64,000 bases of DNA from an uncultured Siphonobacter sp. GTDB taxonomy: Bacteria > Bacteroidota > Bacteroidia > Cytophagales > Spirosomataceae. The notes below the pieces were generated by a model that saw only the letters and a list, made by a program, of their open reading frames with translations, searched no databases and was not told the DNA's origin. Made by a program: the position numbers and the translations under genes. Positions 15,629 to 23,515 of this stretch are shown here, piece after piece (position 1 is the stretch's first letter; every line of letters begins with the position of its first letter). The stretch lies in the NCBI GenBank assembly GCA_913775095.1, contig CAJYIW010000005.1, forward strand, positions 62,001 through 126,000. The letters run 5' to 3'.

Positions 15629-17031
15629 TATACTTTCCGGTAAATGCCCTTATCGATTTCCTGGTATTGCCGGGCCAAGGCCGGAATTCTTTTAAATAAG
15701 GTCGGGGCCAGGTTTTTCCGGTCAATGAGGTATTCCGGCGGGTCTTTTTCAAAATTCCGCAGGATATTAATCACGTTGTTGTAATTATTCAGATTCTCCA
15801 GATCGAAACGGGACAGATTCCAGTTCAGATAGGCCGTCGCCGGATAGTTGTTCAGGTACTCTCCTACGCCTTCGCCCAGCACCAGAATCTTCTTATTTCT
15901 GATTTCAGCCGGTAACTGAACGGGTTTCACCGTCAGATTTTCCAGTTTAACAATGCTATTGGAAAAAGCCGGCATCAGGGTCAGGTAAAAAAGTAATCCC
16001 ACACCGCCCGCGAACACCACGAACATGACTTCCGGTATCCATTTCTTACGAGTGTAGGTTTCAAAAAAATAGACGGCGAAGTACGCGAGTCCCGGCGTGA
16101 AGATCACAAACTGCATCGGGGCCAGGTACGCCATTAAACCTACCGATAACAAACATCCTCCCAGATACAAAGCCAATACCTGCTGAACCCGGGACTGAAA
16201 GTTCGTATACCGACCGTAGTTAAGGATTTTCAAGAATCCGAGTATCGAAAAAATGACAGGCAGAGCAATAACCGCCAGCAGCGTCTGAAAATCGTTCAGG
16301 TCATACTGTCTGATCTGGAAAATAATACTCAGGAAATTGCGAGTGAAGGCGTCGTAGTGTCCGTCTAAATAAAAGTACAGATTCACAATAACGATGGGAA
16401 AAAAGAAACCCAGGACGTTAATGATATGCTGACGGAAACTGGCTCCACTGTATAGTAATAAAGACAGCTCTACCCAGATGATGAACACCATGGAGGGCGG
16501 GTAATACAGGGTTGCAATCCCGATATAAAATCCTACTTCCAGCAATTCATCTTTAATTCCTTCCCGGTCCAGCTGTTTCAGTAACGTTCCCAGAGCCAGT
16601 AACAGGAAGGTAGTCGCCATCAGGGCGGGCGAAAGGGTAGTATAGTCAAAGGAAATGTTCATCATCACCAGATAAACAAACCCGGGTACGTAGTTCCGTT
16701 CCGGAAAAATACTCTGACGGCTCATGATCAGGTTGAAATAAATGACCTGAAAGCCTGCCACTCCGTAAGCAAAGAAATGATAAACGATCTCCGAACGCCC
16801 GAAAAGCCAGTGTAAACCCGCATAAGTCATGGCCGATAAAGGAGCCGTGCTGTCCCAGATTTCATCGTACAATACGAAACCCTTACTGAGCTGCTCGCCC
16901 AGTAAAGTCCACTGCATTTCTGGAATCAGCAAAGGGGTTGTCCCCAGCAACACTGGAATCCGTACCAGAAACAGGATAATTAAAAGTATAAAAAGCTGAT
17001 AAGCAGCATTTACCCGAAAAAAACTAAGCAA
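15628..17031 (-). CDS. Polytopic inner-membrane protein, GT-C-like architecture
   Basis: 467 residues with about ten hydrophobic helices up to residue ~370 and a soluble C-terminal tail of ~95 residues. The first extracytoplasmic loop contains LYDEIWDSTAPLSA, an acidic loop in the position found in GT-C glycosyltransferases and related Bacteroidota membrane proteins (DUF6427-like). No catalytic residue can be assigned with confidence, so function stays open: a lipid-linked sugar transferase relative or a gliding-associated protein are possibilities. It is divergent from rbfA across a 245-bp gap. Confidence 0.7.
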   Translation of the reverse strand: MLSFFRVNAAYQLFILLIILFLVRIPVLLGTTPLLIPEMQWTLLGEQLSKGFVLYDEIWDSTAPLSAMTYAGLHWLFGRSEIVYHFFAYGVAGFQVIYFNLIMSRQSIFPERNYVPGFVYLVMMNISFDYTTLSPALMATTFLLLALGTLLKQLDREGIKDELLEVGFYIGIATLYYPPSMVFIIWVELSLLLYSGASFRQHIINVLGFFFPIVIVNLYFYLDGHYDAFTRNFLSIIFQIRQYDLNDFQTLLAVIALPVIFSILGFLKILNYGRYTNFQSRVQQVLALYLGGCLLSVGLMAYLAPMQFVIFTPGLAYFAVYFFETYTRKKWIPEVMFVVFAGGVGLLFYLTLMPAFSNSIVKLENLTVKPVQLPAEIRNKKILVLGEGVGEYLNNYPATAYLNWNLSRFDLENLNNYNNVINILRNFEKDPPEYLIDRKNLAPTLFKRIPALARQYQEIDKGIYRKV

Positions 17032-17276
17032 AATTTTCTGACGTTAGAATCCGTACCCACGTGAGCCAGATGGACTGATTATTTAGTAAGCCCTCTGAAA
17101 AACAGCTTCCCGTATCCGTGAATCCGGAGCTATTTTTTTCAAAATTAACCACTCAATTCCGAAACCTACGCTATCTTACCGTAACTCAGCGGGAAAATTC
17201 GGATATTTGCACCTGCGTGGCGTCTGAGAGAACTCCTGAGATTCGCTTGCCCACGTCTTAAAGTTTACTTTGTAGT

Positions 17277-17657
17277 ATGGAATCGAAACGACAACAGAAG
17301 TTTGCCCGGCAAATACAGAAAGACCTGGGAGATATTTTTCAAAGAGAGATGCGGAATCAATTCGGTGATGCATTCATTACCGTTACTGACGTAAAAGTAA
17401 GCCCTGACTTAGGCATTGCCCGGGCTTATCTGAGTTTTCTGCTCACCAACGATAAGGAACAGTTGCTGAAAAATATTCGGGAAAAGACGAAGCAGATCCG
17501 TCAGATTCTGGCCAACAAGATCCGTAATCAGGTACGTATTATTCCCGAGTTACATTTCTTTGTGGATGATACGGCCGAATACGCCGCTAAAATGGATGCT
17601 CTTTTTTCTGGAATTACAATTCCGCCCGCGTCTGAAGAAGACACTGAGGAAAAGTAA
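17277..17657 (+). CDS. rbfA: 30S ribosome-binding factor RbfA
   Basis: 126 residues with the KH-type II fold of RbfA: SKRQQKFARQIQKDLGDIF opens the protein, followed by VTDVKVSPDLGIARAYLSFL and a C-terminal PELHFFVDDTAEYA stretch. RbfA binds 16S rRNA at helix 1 and is needed for late maturation of the small subunit. The family length is ~115-130. It is followed by its own terminator, then the FtsX-like permease on the same strand. Confidence 0.93.
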   Translation: MESKRQQKFARQIQKDLGDIFQREMRNQFGDAFITVTDVKVSPDLGIARAYLSFLLTNDKEQLLKNIREKTKQIRQILANKIRNQVRIIPELHFFVDDTAEYAAKMDALFSGITIPPASEEDTEEK

Positions 17658-17662
17658 CTCCT

Positions 17663-17703
17663 GATTAATCCGGTCCGTAAGACGACCGGATTAATCGTTT
17701 TTC
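17663..17703 (+). terminator. rbfA terminator
   Basis: A perfect 13-bp stem (arms 17663-17675 and 17684-17696) followed by a T-run. It makes cotranscription of rbfA with the next gene at best partial. Confidence 0.85.
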
Positions 17704-17729
17704 TTGACTATTACTTCTGAAGTTCAGGC

Positions 17730-18941
17730 ATGAATCTGCCCTTACTGATTGCCCGTCGCTATTTTCTTACCAAGAAAAAAACTTCCTACATTAACCTGAT
17801 TGCTATTATTTCCATGCTTGGCGTTTGCATTGGAACAATGGCTCTCGTAGTGGTTCTCTCCGTGTTCAATGGCCTGGAAGACTTCAACCGCCAGTTGTTC
17901 AAAACTTTTGATTCTGATCTGCGTCTCATTCCGGCCACGGGTAAAAGCTTCGTAGTTAGTGATTCGCTGTGGACGGGACTGAAGAAGCTACCGGGTATCG
18001 AGCACATCACTCAAGTCTACGAAGAGAATGCACTGGTTCAGTATCAGGACCGGCGGACAGTGGCAACGATTAAAGCCGTCGATGATAACCTTGCCTCGCA
18101 CCCCGAAATGGATACGGCCCGCATTGCAGGCAGTCTGCAACTCCAAACGCAGCACCAGAACTTTGCCGTTCTGGGCGTGGGCGTGGCCCGAATGCTGGGC
18201 GTTAGTCCGGACGATCCGCTGACGCCGCTGGAAGTATGGTATCCGCGTAAAAATGCGAATCTGGCGGCTCCTGGTCTGGATGCCTTCAACCAGGCATCCA
18301 TTCAGCCCGGAGGAATTTTCAGCATCGAGCAAACCTTTGACGATCACTACATCTTTGTGCCGCTGCGTTTCGCCGAAGATTTATTCGAAACGAACGGAAA
18401 ACGAACGGCTCTGGAATTTAAAGTCAGGGCAGGTGTGAATCTGAAAGCTGTTCAGCAGGAAATGCAGCAAACCGTAGGTACCCGTTTCAAGGTTCAGAAT
18501 CAGGACGAACAGCACGCCAGCCTGTTCAGGGCCATTCAGATTGAGAAGCTATTTGTCTTTATTACCCTGACGCTCATCATCGCCATCGCTTCATTCAATA
18601 TTTATTTCTCTTTATCCATGCTGGCCATTGAGAAAAAAGCTGATGTAGCTACGCTCCTTGCCATGGGTGCCTGGCCGGGGTTAATTCGCCGCGTCTTCCT
18701 GGCTGAAGGAGCCCTGGTAGGTTTTAGTGGTGCCTCCGTGGGACTGGTTTTAGGAATCTTAATCTGCTGGGCTCAGGAGACCTACGGGTTGGTAAAAATG
18801 CAGCTGGTAGGCTCGCTGGTGGATGCCTACCCCGTTCGTATGCAGATTGAAGACTTGATTGGCACCGTTATTGCCCTGATCATCATCACGCTGGCCGCCT
18901 CCTGGATGCCTGCTCAGAAAGCCGCCCGTCAGGAATTATAA
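17730..18941 (+). CDS. FtsX/LolCE-type ABC transporter permease
   Basis: 403 residues. One N-terminal membrane helix (AIISMLGVCIGTMALVVVLSVFNGLE), a periplasmic domain of ~220 residues (MacB-PCD type), then three C-terminal helices (LFVFITLTLIIAIASFNIY and two more). This is the layout of LolC/LolE subunits, which extract lipoproteins from the inner membrane with an ATPase (LolD), and of FtsX/MacB relatives. ISRRYFLTKKK-like openings are typical of Bacteroidota homologues. No ATPase gene is adjacent, so the partner is encoded elsewhere. It ends one base before the convergent birA. Confidence 0.85.
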   Translation: MNLPLLIARRYFLTKKKTSYINLIAIISMLGVCIGTMALVVVLSVFNGLEDFNRQLFKTFDSDLRLIPATGKSFVVSDSLWTGLKKLPGIEHITQVYEENALVQYQDRRTVATIKAVDDNLASHPEMDTARIAGSLQLQTQHQNFAVLGVGVARMLGVSPDDPLTPLEVWYPRKNANLAAPGLDAFNQASIQPGGIFSIEQTFDDHYIFVPLRFAEDLFETNGKRTALEFKVRAGVNLKAVQQEMQQTVGTRFKVQNQDEQHASLFRAIQIEKLFVFITLTLIIAIASFNIYFSLSMLAIEKKADVATLLAMGAWPGLIRRVFLAEGALVGFSGASVGLVLGILICWAQETYGLVKMQLVGSLVDAYPVRMQIEDLIGTVIALIIITLAASWMPAQKAARQEL

Positions 18942-18942
18942 G

Positions 18943-19701
18943 TTAGCGGACGAATGAAATCTCCTTGATGTCGAAGTAACGAAGTCCTGTTTCCGTGGTT
19001 ACTTCCAGCTGACCAAATTCGGCGACGCCCGTAATCTGGCCATTAAATATTTTTCCGGTACTATCCTGAAAGCGATGCCATTCTTCAAATCGGTACAGGC
19101 GTTTCAAATACTGCTCTTTCTGATGAATGTATGCCCCATTCTTCAACTGAAGGTATCGCTCTTCCAGCCGAATGCAGAGTTGCTCCAGTAAAGACTCAAG
19201 TGAATATTCTCTCCCGGTTATTTGCCGAAGAGAAGTAGCCGTCACGATAGGAAAGACGAATTGGTTAATGTTAAGCCCAATTCCCACCACAGAACCCGTC
19301 AGCATGGCTCCTGACAGGGAGTTTTCAATGAGTATACCTCCCAGCTTCTGATCGCTGTAATACAGATCGTTAGGCCATTTAATGTTTACCTGATCATGCA
19401 GTACATCCGTCAGAAAATCATGAATGCCCAGGGAAATGGCGATGCTCAGGCGAAACTGCTCGGTAGCTTTTAAAAAGTCGGGATGAACAATAAAGGAAAA
19501 AGTCAGGTTTTCACCTGTATTGGCCTTCCATTCGTTGCCTCGCTGACCGCGTCCGGCCGTCTGCTCATCCGTCACGTACAGCGTTCCTTCGGGATCGTTA
19601 TGACGTAAGGATTCGGCAGCCAGATCGTTGGTAGAGTGACAACTTGGCAGATATATAATTTTTTGACCGATAAATTGGGTCTTAGGGTAGGATTTGTACA
19701 A
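18943..19701 (-). CDS. birA: Biotin--[acetyl-CoA-carboxylase] ligase
   Basis: 252 residues, the single-domain (group I) form without the N-terminal DNA-binding domain of E. coli BirA, so it is a ligase but not a repressor. DEQTAGRGQRGNEW is the biotinyl-AMP loop, VNIKWPNDLYY and KLGGILIE carry the conserved Lys, and a C-terminal SH3-like part ends the protein. It biotinylates carrier proteins such as AccB. It lies divergent from rsfS-ftsH, an arrangement repeated in many Bacteroidota, and convergent with the FtsX-like gene. Confidence 0.93.
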   Translation of the reverse strand: MYKSYPKTQFIGQKIIYLPSCHSTNDLAAESLRHNDPEGTLYVTDEQTAGRGQRGNEWKANTGENLTFSFIVHPDFLKATEQFRLSIAISLGIHDFLTDVLHDQVNIKWPNDLYYSDQKLGGILIENSLSGAMLTGSVVGIGLNINQFVFPIVTATSLRQITGREYSLESLLEQLCIRLEERYLQLKNGAYIHQKEQYLKRLYRFEEWHRFQDSTGKIFNGQITGVAEFGQLEVTTETGLRYFDIKEISFVR

Positions 19702-19869
19702 TTATTTTTAGTTTTAAGGGAGTAAAATTACGAATCAAACGTTATAGTAAAGGGAAAACACTGGACAAGTGCCGATTTTCACCTTATTTCGTAACCTGAT
19801 ATATAATCTTGATTCGCGATGGCTGAAGCCTCAAAAATAGTTTAGCCATGAACGATAATCTTTTAACGA

Positions 19870-20262
19870 ATGATTGAAACTGCAGAACGCGTAAAGCAAA
19901 ATGACATTCCAGCAGATGAAATCTGCCAATTGGTAGTAAAGGGTATGCAGGAAAAAAAAGGTCTGAACATCATTGTTCTGAACCTAAAGGGAGTGAAAAA
20001 TGCCATTGCTGACTACTTTGTCATTTGCTCAGGAAAATCCGATACTCAAGTTGACGCCCTTGCTGACTCGGTTGACGAGGAAGTACATAAAGCTACGGGT
20101 GTAAACCCCTGGCACCGGGAAGGTAAAAATCAGAAAGAATGGATCCTGCTCGACTATGTCGATGTAGTGGCACACGTCTTTAAACAGGAAAGACGCGATT
20201 TTTATCGTCTAGAAGAACTTTGGGGCGACGCCGAAATGACGGTCATCGAAGACGAAGCCTGA
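19870..20262 (+). CDS. rsfS: Ribosome silencing factor RsfS
   Basis: 130 residues of the Iojap/RsfS family: KKGLNIIVLNLKGVKNAIADYFVICSG, then WHREGKNQKEWILLDYVDVVAHVF and a final RDFYRLEELWGDAE. It binds ribosomal protein L14 and blocks subunit joining under starvation. It is followed, 159 bp later on the same strand, by ftsH, with a structured leader between them. Confidence 0.94.
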   Translation: MIETAERVKQNDIPADEICQLVVKGMQEKKGLNIIVLNLKGVKNAIADYFVICSGKSDTQVDALADSVDEEVHKATGVNPWHREGKNQKEWILLDYVDVVAHVFKQERRDFYRLEELWGDAEMTVIEDEA

Positions 20263-20297
20263 TTTCTGACCGCTTACCCTGAAATTCTGCCATTCGA

Positions 20298-20339
20298 CCC
20301 AAGTTGAATTTATGGGTGAAACCATTCCTTCAACTTGGG
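20298..20339 (+). promoter_or_regulatory. Two-helix hairpin in the ftsH leader
   Basis: CCCAAGTTGAA (20298-20308) pairs perfectly with TTCAACTTGGG (20329-20339); inside, ATGG pairs with CCAT around loop GTGAAA, separated from the outer helix by a symmetric 3/3 internal loop. No T-run follows, so it is not a standard terminator. It lies 83 bp before the ftsH start and could control ftsH expression or rsfS mRNA ends; the role is inference. Confidence 0.4.
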
Positions 20340-20421
20340 AAGTTACTATTAAACCTCTGGTCTTCGAACCAGCTTGATTTACCACCGACACACCATCGGT
20401 ATCTTAGAAAGAAAGACAGAT

Positions 20422-22464
20422 ATGGCTGAAGAAAATTCAAATAAACCTAAATTGCCCAAGCCCCCCCGCCGTCCAGGTTTTCAGGGTTGGCTGGTAGCGG
20501 GTTTGGTTGTCGCGATCATTACCATTATGGTCGTTAGCAAGAATACCGGCGTTCGAAGAATTAAGATGAAACAATTCTTCGAAATGGCGGCTAAAAATGA
20601 AGTAGATCAAACCGTTGTTGTAAATGACAAACTGGTTGAAGTAACGCTGACTCGTGAAGCTCTCCAGAAACCGGAGTACAAAGGTCTGACTACTGAAAAG
20701 TCTTACTTCCCATCGGCACCAGGACCACACTTTGCATTTCCAATACCGTCTACGGAGATTTTTAACGATGACGTAAAGGAGTATAATAAAACCCACGCTT
20801 CCAATCCCATTGACTACACGGTAGACGAACGGGCGGGACTCATGGAATTTTTCTCGACCTGGGGTCTGCTGATCCTGATTGTCGTAACGATGTATTTCAT
20901 GATGAGTCGCGTGGCTGGCGGTGCGGGCCCCGGTGGACAAATCTTTAATATCGGTCGTTCAAGAGCTACATTGTTCGATGCTGAAAATAAGGTCAAGATC
21001 ACATTCGATGACGTAGCGGGTCTGGACGAAGCTAAGGAAGAAATCAAAGAGATTGTAGAATTCCTGAAGCAACCTAAGAAATTCACGGATTTAGGGGGTA
21101 AGATTCCCAAAGGTGCTCTCTTGATTGGCCCTCCGGGTACGGGTAAAACGCTGTTGGCGAAAGCAGTAGCGGGTGAAGCCGGTGTTCCTTTCTTCTCGCT
21201 TTCGGGCTCTGACTTCGTGGAAATGTTCGTAGGGGTTGGTGCCGCACGGGTACGTGACCTCTTCAAACAGGCTAAAGAAAAAGCTCCCTGTATCATCTTC
21301 ATTGATGAGATTGATGCCGTAGGACGTTCTCGTGGACGTGGGGCGATGCCCGGTGCCAACGACGAACGGGAAAATACGCTGAACTCTCTGCTGGTTGAGA
21401 TGGATGGTTTCGCTACGGATTCGGGAATTATCATCCTGGCCGCTACCAACCGTCCCGATGTTCTGGATTCGGCTTTGATGCGTCCAGGTCGTTTTGACCG
21501 TCAGATCTCTATTGATAAGCCTGACATTATTGGTCGTGAGGCGATCTTTAAAGTGCATATGTCCAGCCTGAAACTGGCCGCTGACGTAGTCGCGAATAAG
21601 CTGGCTGCTCAGACCCCTGGTTTTGCTGGTGCCGAGATCATGAACGTTTGTAACGAAGCTGCTCTGATTGCCGCCCGTAAAAACAAACAGGCCATCGACA
21701 TGCAGGATTTCCAGGATGCCATGGACCGGGTGATTGGTGGTATGGAGAAAAAGAACAAGATTATTTCTCCGCACGAAAAGAAAATTGTGGCTTATCACGA
21801 AGCGGGTCATGCCGTTGCAGGATGGTTCCTGGAACACGCGGATCCCCTGGTAAAAGTAACGATCGTTCCTCGGGGCGTTGCCGCTCTGGGTTATGCTCAG
21901 TACCTACCCAAAGAACAGTTCCTGTATCGCACCGAGCAACTGATTGACGAAATGTGTATGACCCTGGGTGGTCGTGCAGCTGAAGAAGTAGTTTTCGGCA
22001 AAATTTCAACGGGTGCCCTCAGTGACCTGGAACGAGTGACCAAAATGGCTTATTCAATCGTAACGGTTTACGGTATGAATGAAAAATTAGGTAATATCTC
22101 GTTCTACGATTCAAAAGGAAATAACGAGTATTCGTTCAATAAACCTTATTCAGAAGAAACTTCACGCATCATTGATGAGGAAGTTCGACTGATCGTAGAT
22201 GCGGCTTACGAACGCACCAAGGCTTTATTAACCGAGAATATCAAAGCTCTGGAAGTTATTGCCCAGCAGTTATTGAATAAAGAAGTTTTATTCCAGGCTG
22301 ATCTGGAAGAACTGATTGGCAAGCGTCCTTTTGAACAGGAAACTTCTTATCAGGCTTACATGAAAGGAAAAGAGTCTGCTCCTACGGAAATTCCTCAGGA
22401 TGCGGCTCCCGATAATTCTGAAGTTGTTCCAACGGAAGAACACCCTTCTTCCTCAGCGGAGTAA
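20422..22464 (+). CDS. ftsH: ATP-dependent zinc metalloprotease FtsH
   Basis: 680 residues from the ATG at 20422; a more upstream in-frame ATG would add a basic stretch without homology. Two membrane helices (residues ~22-40 and ~145-163) flank a periplasmic domain. The AAA+ module has GPPGTGKT starting near residue 236, [12 protein letters not shown], and SRH residues in [13 protein letters not shown] near residue 459 is the zinc site of the M41 peptidase. The C-terminal tail is acidic and Pro/Ser rich. FtsH degrades misfolded membrane proteins and regulatory substrates at the inner membrane. It follows rsfS and ends at a terminator. Confidence 0.97.
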   Translation: MAEENSNKPKLPKPPRRPGFQGWLVAGLVVAIITIMVVSKNTGVRRIKMKQFFEMAAKNEVDQTVVVNDKLVEVTLTREALQKPEYKGLTTEKSYFPSAPGPHFAFPIPSTEIFNDDVKEYNKTHASNPIDYTVDERAGLMEFFSTWGLLILIVVTMYFMMSRVAGGAGPGGQIFNIGRSRATLFDAENKVKITFDDVAGLDEAKEEIKEIVEFLKQPKKFTDLGGKIPKGALLIGPPGTGKTLLAKAVAGEAGVPFFSLSGSDFVEMFVGVGAARVRDLFKQAKEKAPCIIFIDEIDAVGRSRGRGAMPGANDERENTLNSLLVEMDGFATDSGIIILAATNRPDVLDSALMRPGRFDRQISIDKPDIIGREAIFKVHMSSLKLAADVVANKLAAQTPGFAGAEIMNVCNEAALIAARKNKQAIDMQDFQDAMDRVIGGMEKKNKIISPHEKKIVAYHEAGHAVAGWFLEHADPLVKVTIVPRGVAALGYAQYLPKEQFLYRTEQLIDEMCMTLGGRAAEEVVFGKISTGALSDLERVTKMAYSIVTVYGMNEKLGNISFYDSKGNNEYSFNKPYSEETSRIIDEEVRLIVDAAYERTKALLTENIKALEVIAQQLLNKEVLFQADLEELIGKRPFEQETSYQAYMKGKESAPTEIPQDAAPDNSEVVPTEEHPSSSAE

Positions 22465-22480
22465 TCTTCGGACGATTTTG

Positions 22481-22517
22481 AAAAGGCATTTCTGGCTCCG
22501 CTGGAAATGCCTTTTTT
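22481..22517 (+). terminator. ftsH terminator
   Basis: A 12-bp stem with arms AAAAGGCATTTC and GAAATGCCTTTT plus a T-run, 17 bp past the stop. Confidence 0.85.
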
Positions 22518-22561
22518 CATGGCGGTGTCAGAGCCGTATTCCAATACTTCTGGCAAAGCTC

Positions 22562-22569
22562 TATCTTTG
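22562..22569 (+). promoter_or_regulatory. -7 element for lpxH
   Basis: TATCTTTG, exact TAnnTTTG, 28 bp before the chosen ATG. It excludes start codons upstream in the same frame, which overlap ftsH. Confidence 0.6.
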
Positions 22570-22597
22570 CTTTTGTTTTACCAATTCAACCGTTCTA

Positions 22598-23416
22598 ATG
22601 AACGAAATTCAGCTTCTTTCCCATAAAAAGATATTTTTTGCTTCTGATTTTCATCTGGGTAGTGCTCCGTTAGATCGAAGTGCCGCCCGGGAAAAAGCCA
22701 TCGTTCGCTGGCTGGATCAGATTAAAACGGAAGCTCAGGTGATCTTTCTGGTAGGCGATATCTTTGATTTCTGGCACGAATACAAAGAAGCTGTTCCGAA
22801 AGGTTACGTTCGTTTTCTGGGGAAACTGGCCGAACTGAAAGACGCAGGCATTGATATCCAGATTTTTACGGGCAACCATGATCTGTGGATGAGGGATTAC
22901 TTTCCGGCTGAATTCGACATACCCGTTCATCGGAATCCGATTGAATTTAAAGTCCTTTCGGGGGACACGGAGACTGGCTTTCTGGTGGGCCACGGGGATG
23001 GCTTAGGCCCCGGCGATTATGCCTATAAGCGAGTGTTAAAACCCATCTTCACGAATCCCGTTTTGCAGTTTTTCTTTCGCTGGCTTCATCCGGACGTAGG
23101 TATCATGCTCGCCCATCGCTGGGCCCGTCATACCCGTGCGTCCAAAGCAGGTAAACCTCACGAATCCTTCAGAAGCGATGAAAGCGAATGGATTTTTCTG
23201 TATTGCCGGGAAGTAGAAGCCAAAAGTCACCATGACTACTACATCTTCGGCCATCGGCATTTAATTCTGGATATGCAGGTCTCTCCTACCAGTCGCTACG
23301 TGAATATTGGGGAATGGATTTATGTTCAGTCCTACGCTCATTTTGATGGTAAGCATTTCAAAATGGGTATTTTCGAAAATGACCCTGCCCTTTTGAAAGC
23401 GGCGAACCATCCTTAA
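22598..23416 (+). CDS. lpxH: UDP-2,3-diacylglucosamine diphosphatase-like phosphoesterase
   Basis: 272 residues from the ATG at 22598, the first start after the ftsH terminator and -7 element. Calcineurin-like metallophosphoesterase motifs run in order: FASDFHLG, GDIFDFWHE, GNHDLWM, VGHGDGLGPGDYAYK and FGHRH. This set is that of LpxH/LpxH2, which hydrolyses UDP-2,3-diacylglucosamine to lipid X in lipid A synthesis at the inner membrane. A lipid A pathway fits the Gram-negative envelope. It stands alone here, with a bidirectional terminator after it. Confidence 0.88.
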   Translation: MNEIQLLSHKKIFFASDFHLGSAPLDRSAAREKAIVRWLDQIKTEAQVIFLVGDIFDFWHEYKEAVPKGYVRFLGKLAELKDAGIDIQIFTGNHDLWMRDYFPAEFDIPVHRNPIEFKVLSGDTETGFLVGHGDGLGPGDYAYKRVLKPIFTNPVLQFFFRWLHPDVGIMLAHRWARHTRASKAGKPHESFRSDESEWIFLYCREVEAKSHHDYYIFGHRHLILDMQVSPTSRYVNIGEWIYVQSYAHFDGKHFKMGIFENDPALLKAANHP

Positions 23417-23440
23417 AATTGCTCTTTAAAAGGTATGGAA

Positions 23441-23489
23441 CATAAAAGCCAAAGCCTCACTCTTGATGAGCGAGGCTTTGGCTTTTATG
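23441..23489. terminator. Bidirectional terminator, 18-bp stem
   Basis: Perfect arms 23441-23458 and 23472-23489 between the convergent lpxH and TonB-receptor genes. Confidence 0.85.
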
Positions 23490-23515
23490 AGGTTGAAGGT
23501 TTTTTATATAATCAC

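Noticed and set aside
20814-21837. Long minus-strand frames inside ftsH
   Set aside because: They mirror the conserved AAA+ coding sequence and encode low-complexity Ser/Arg-rich protein.
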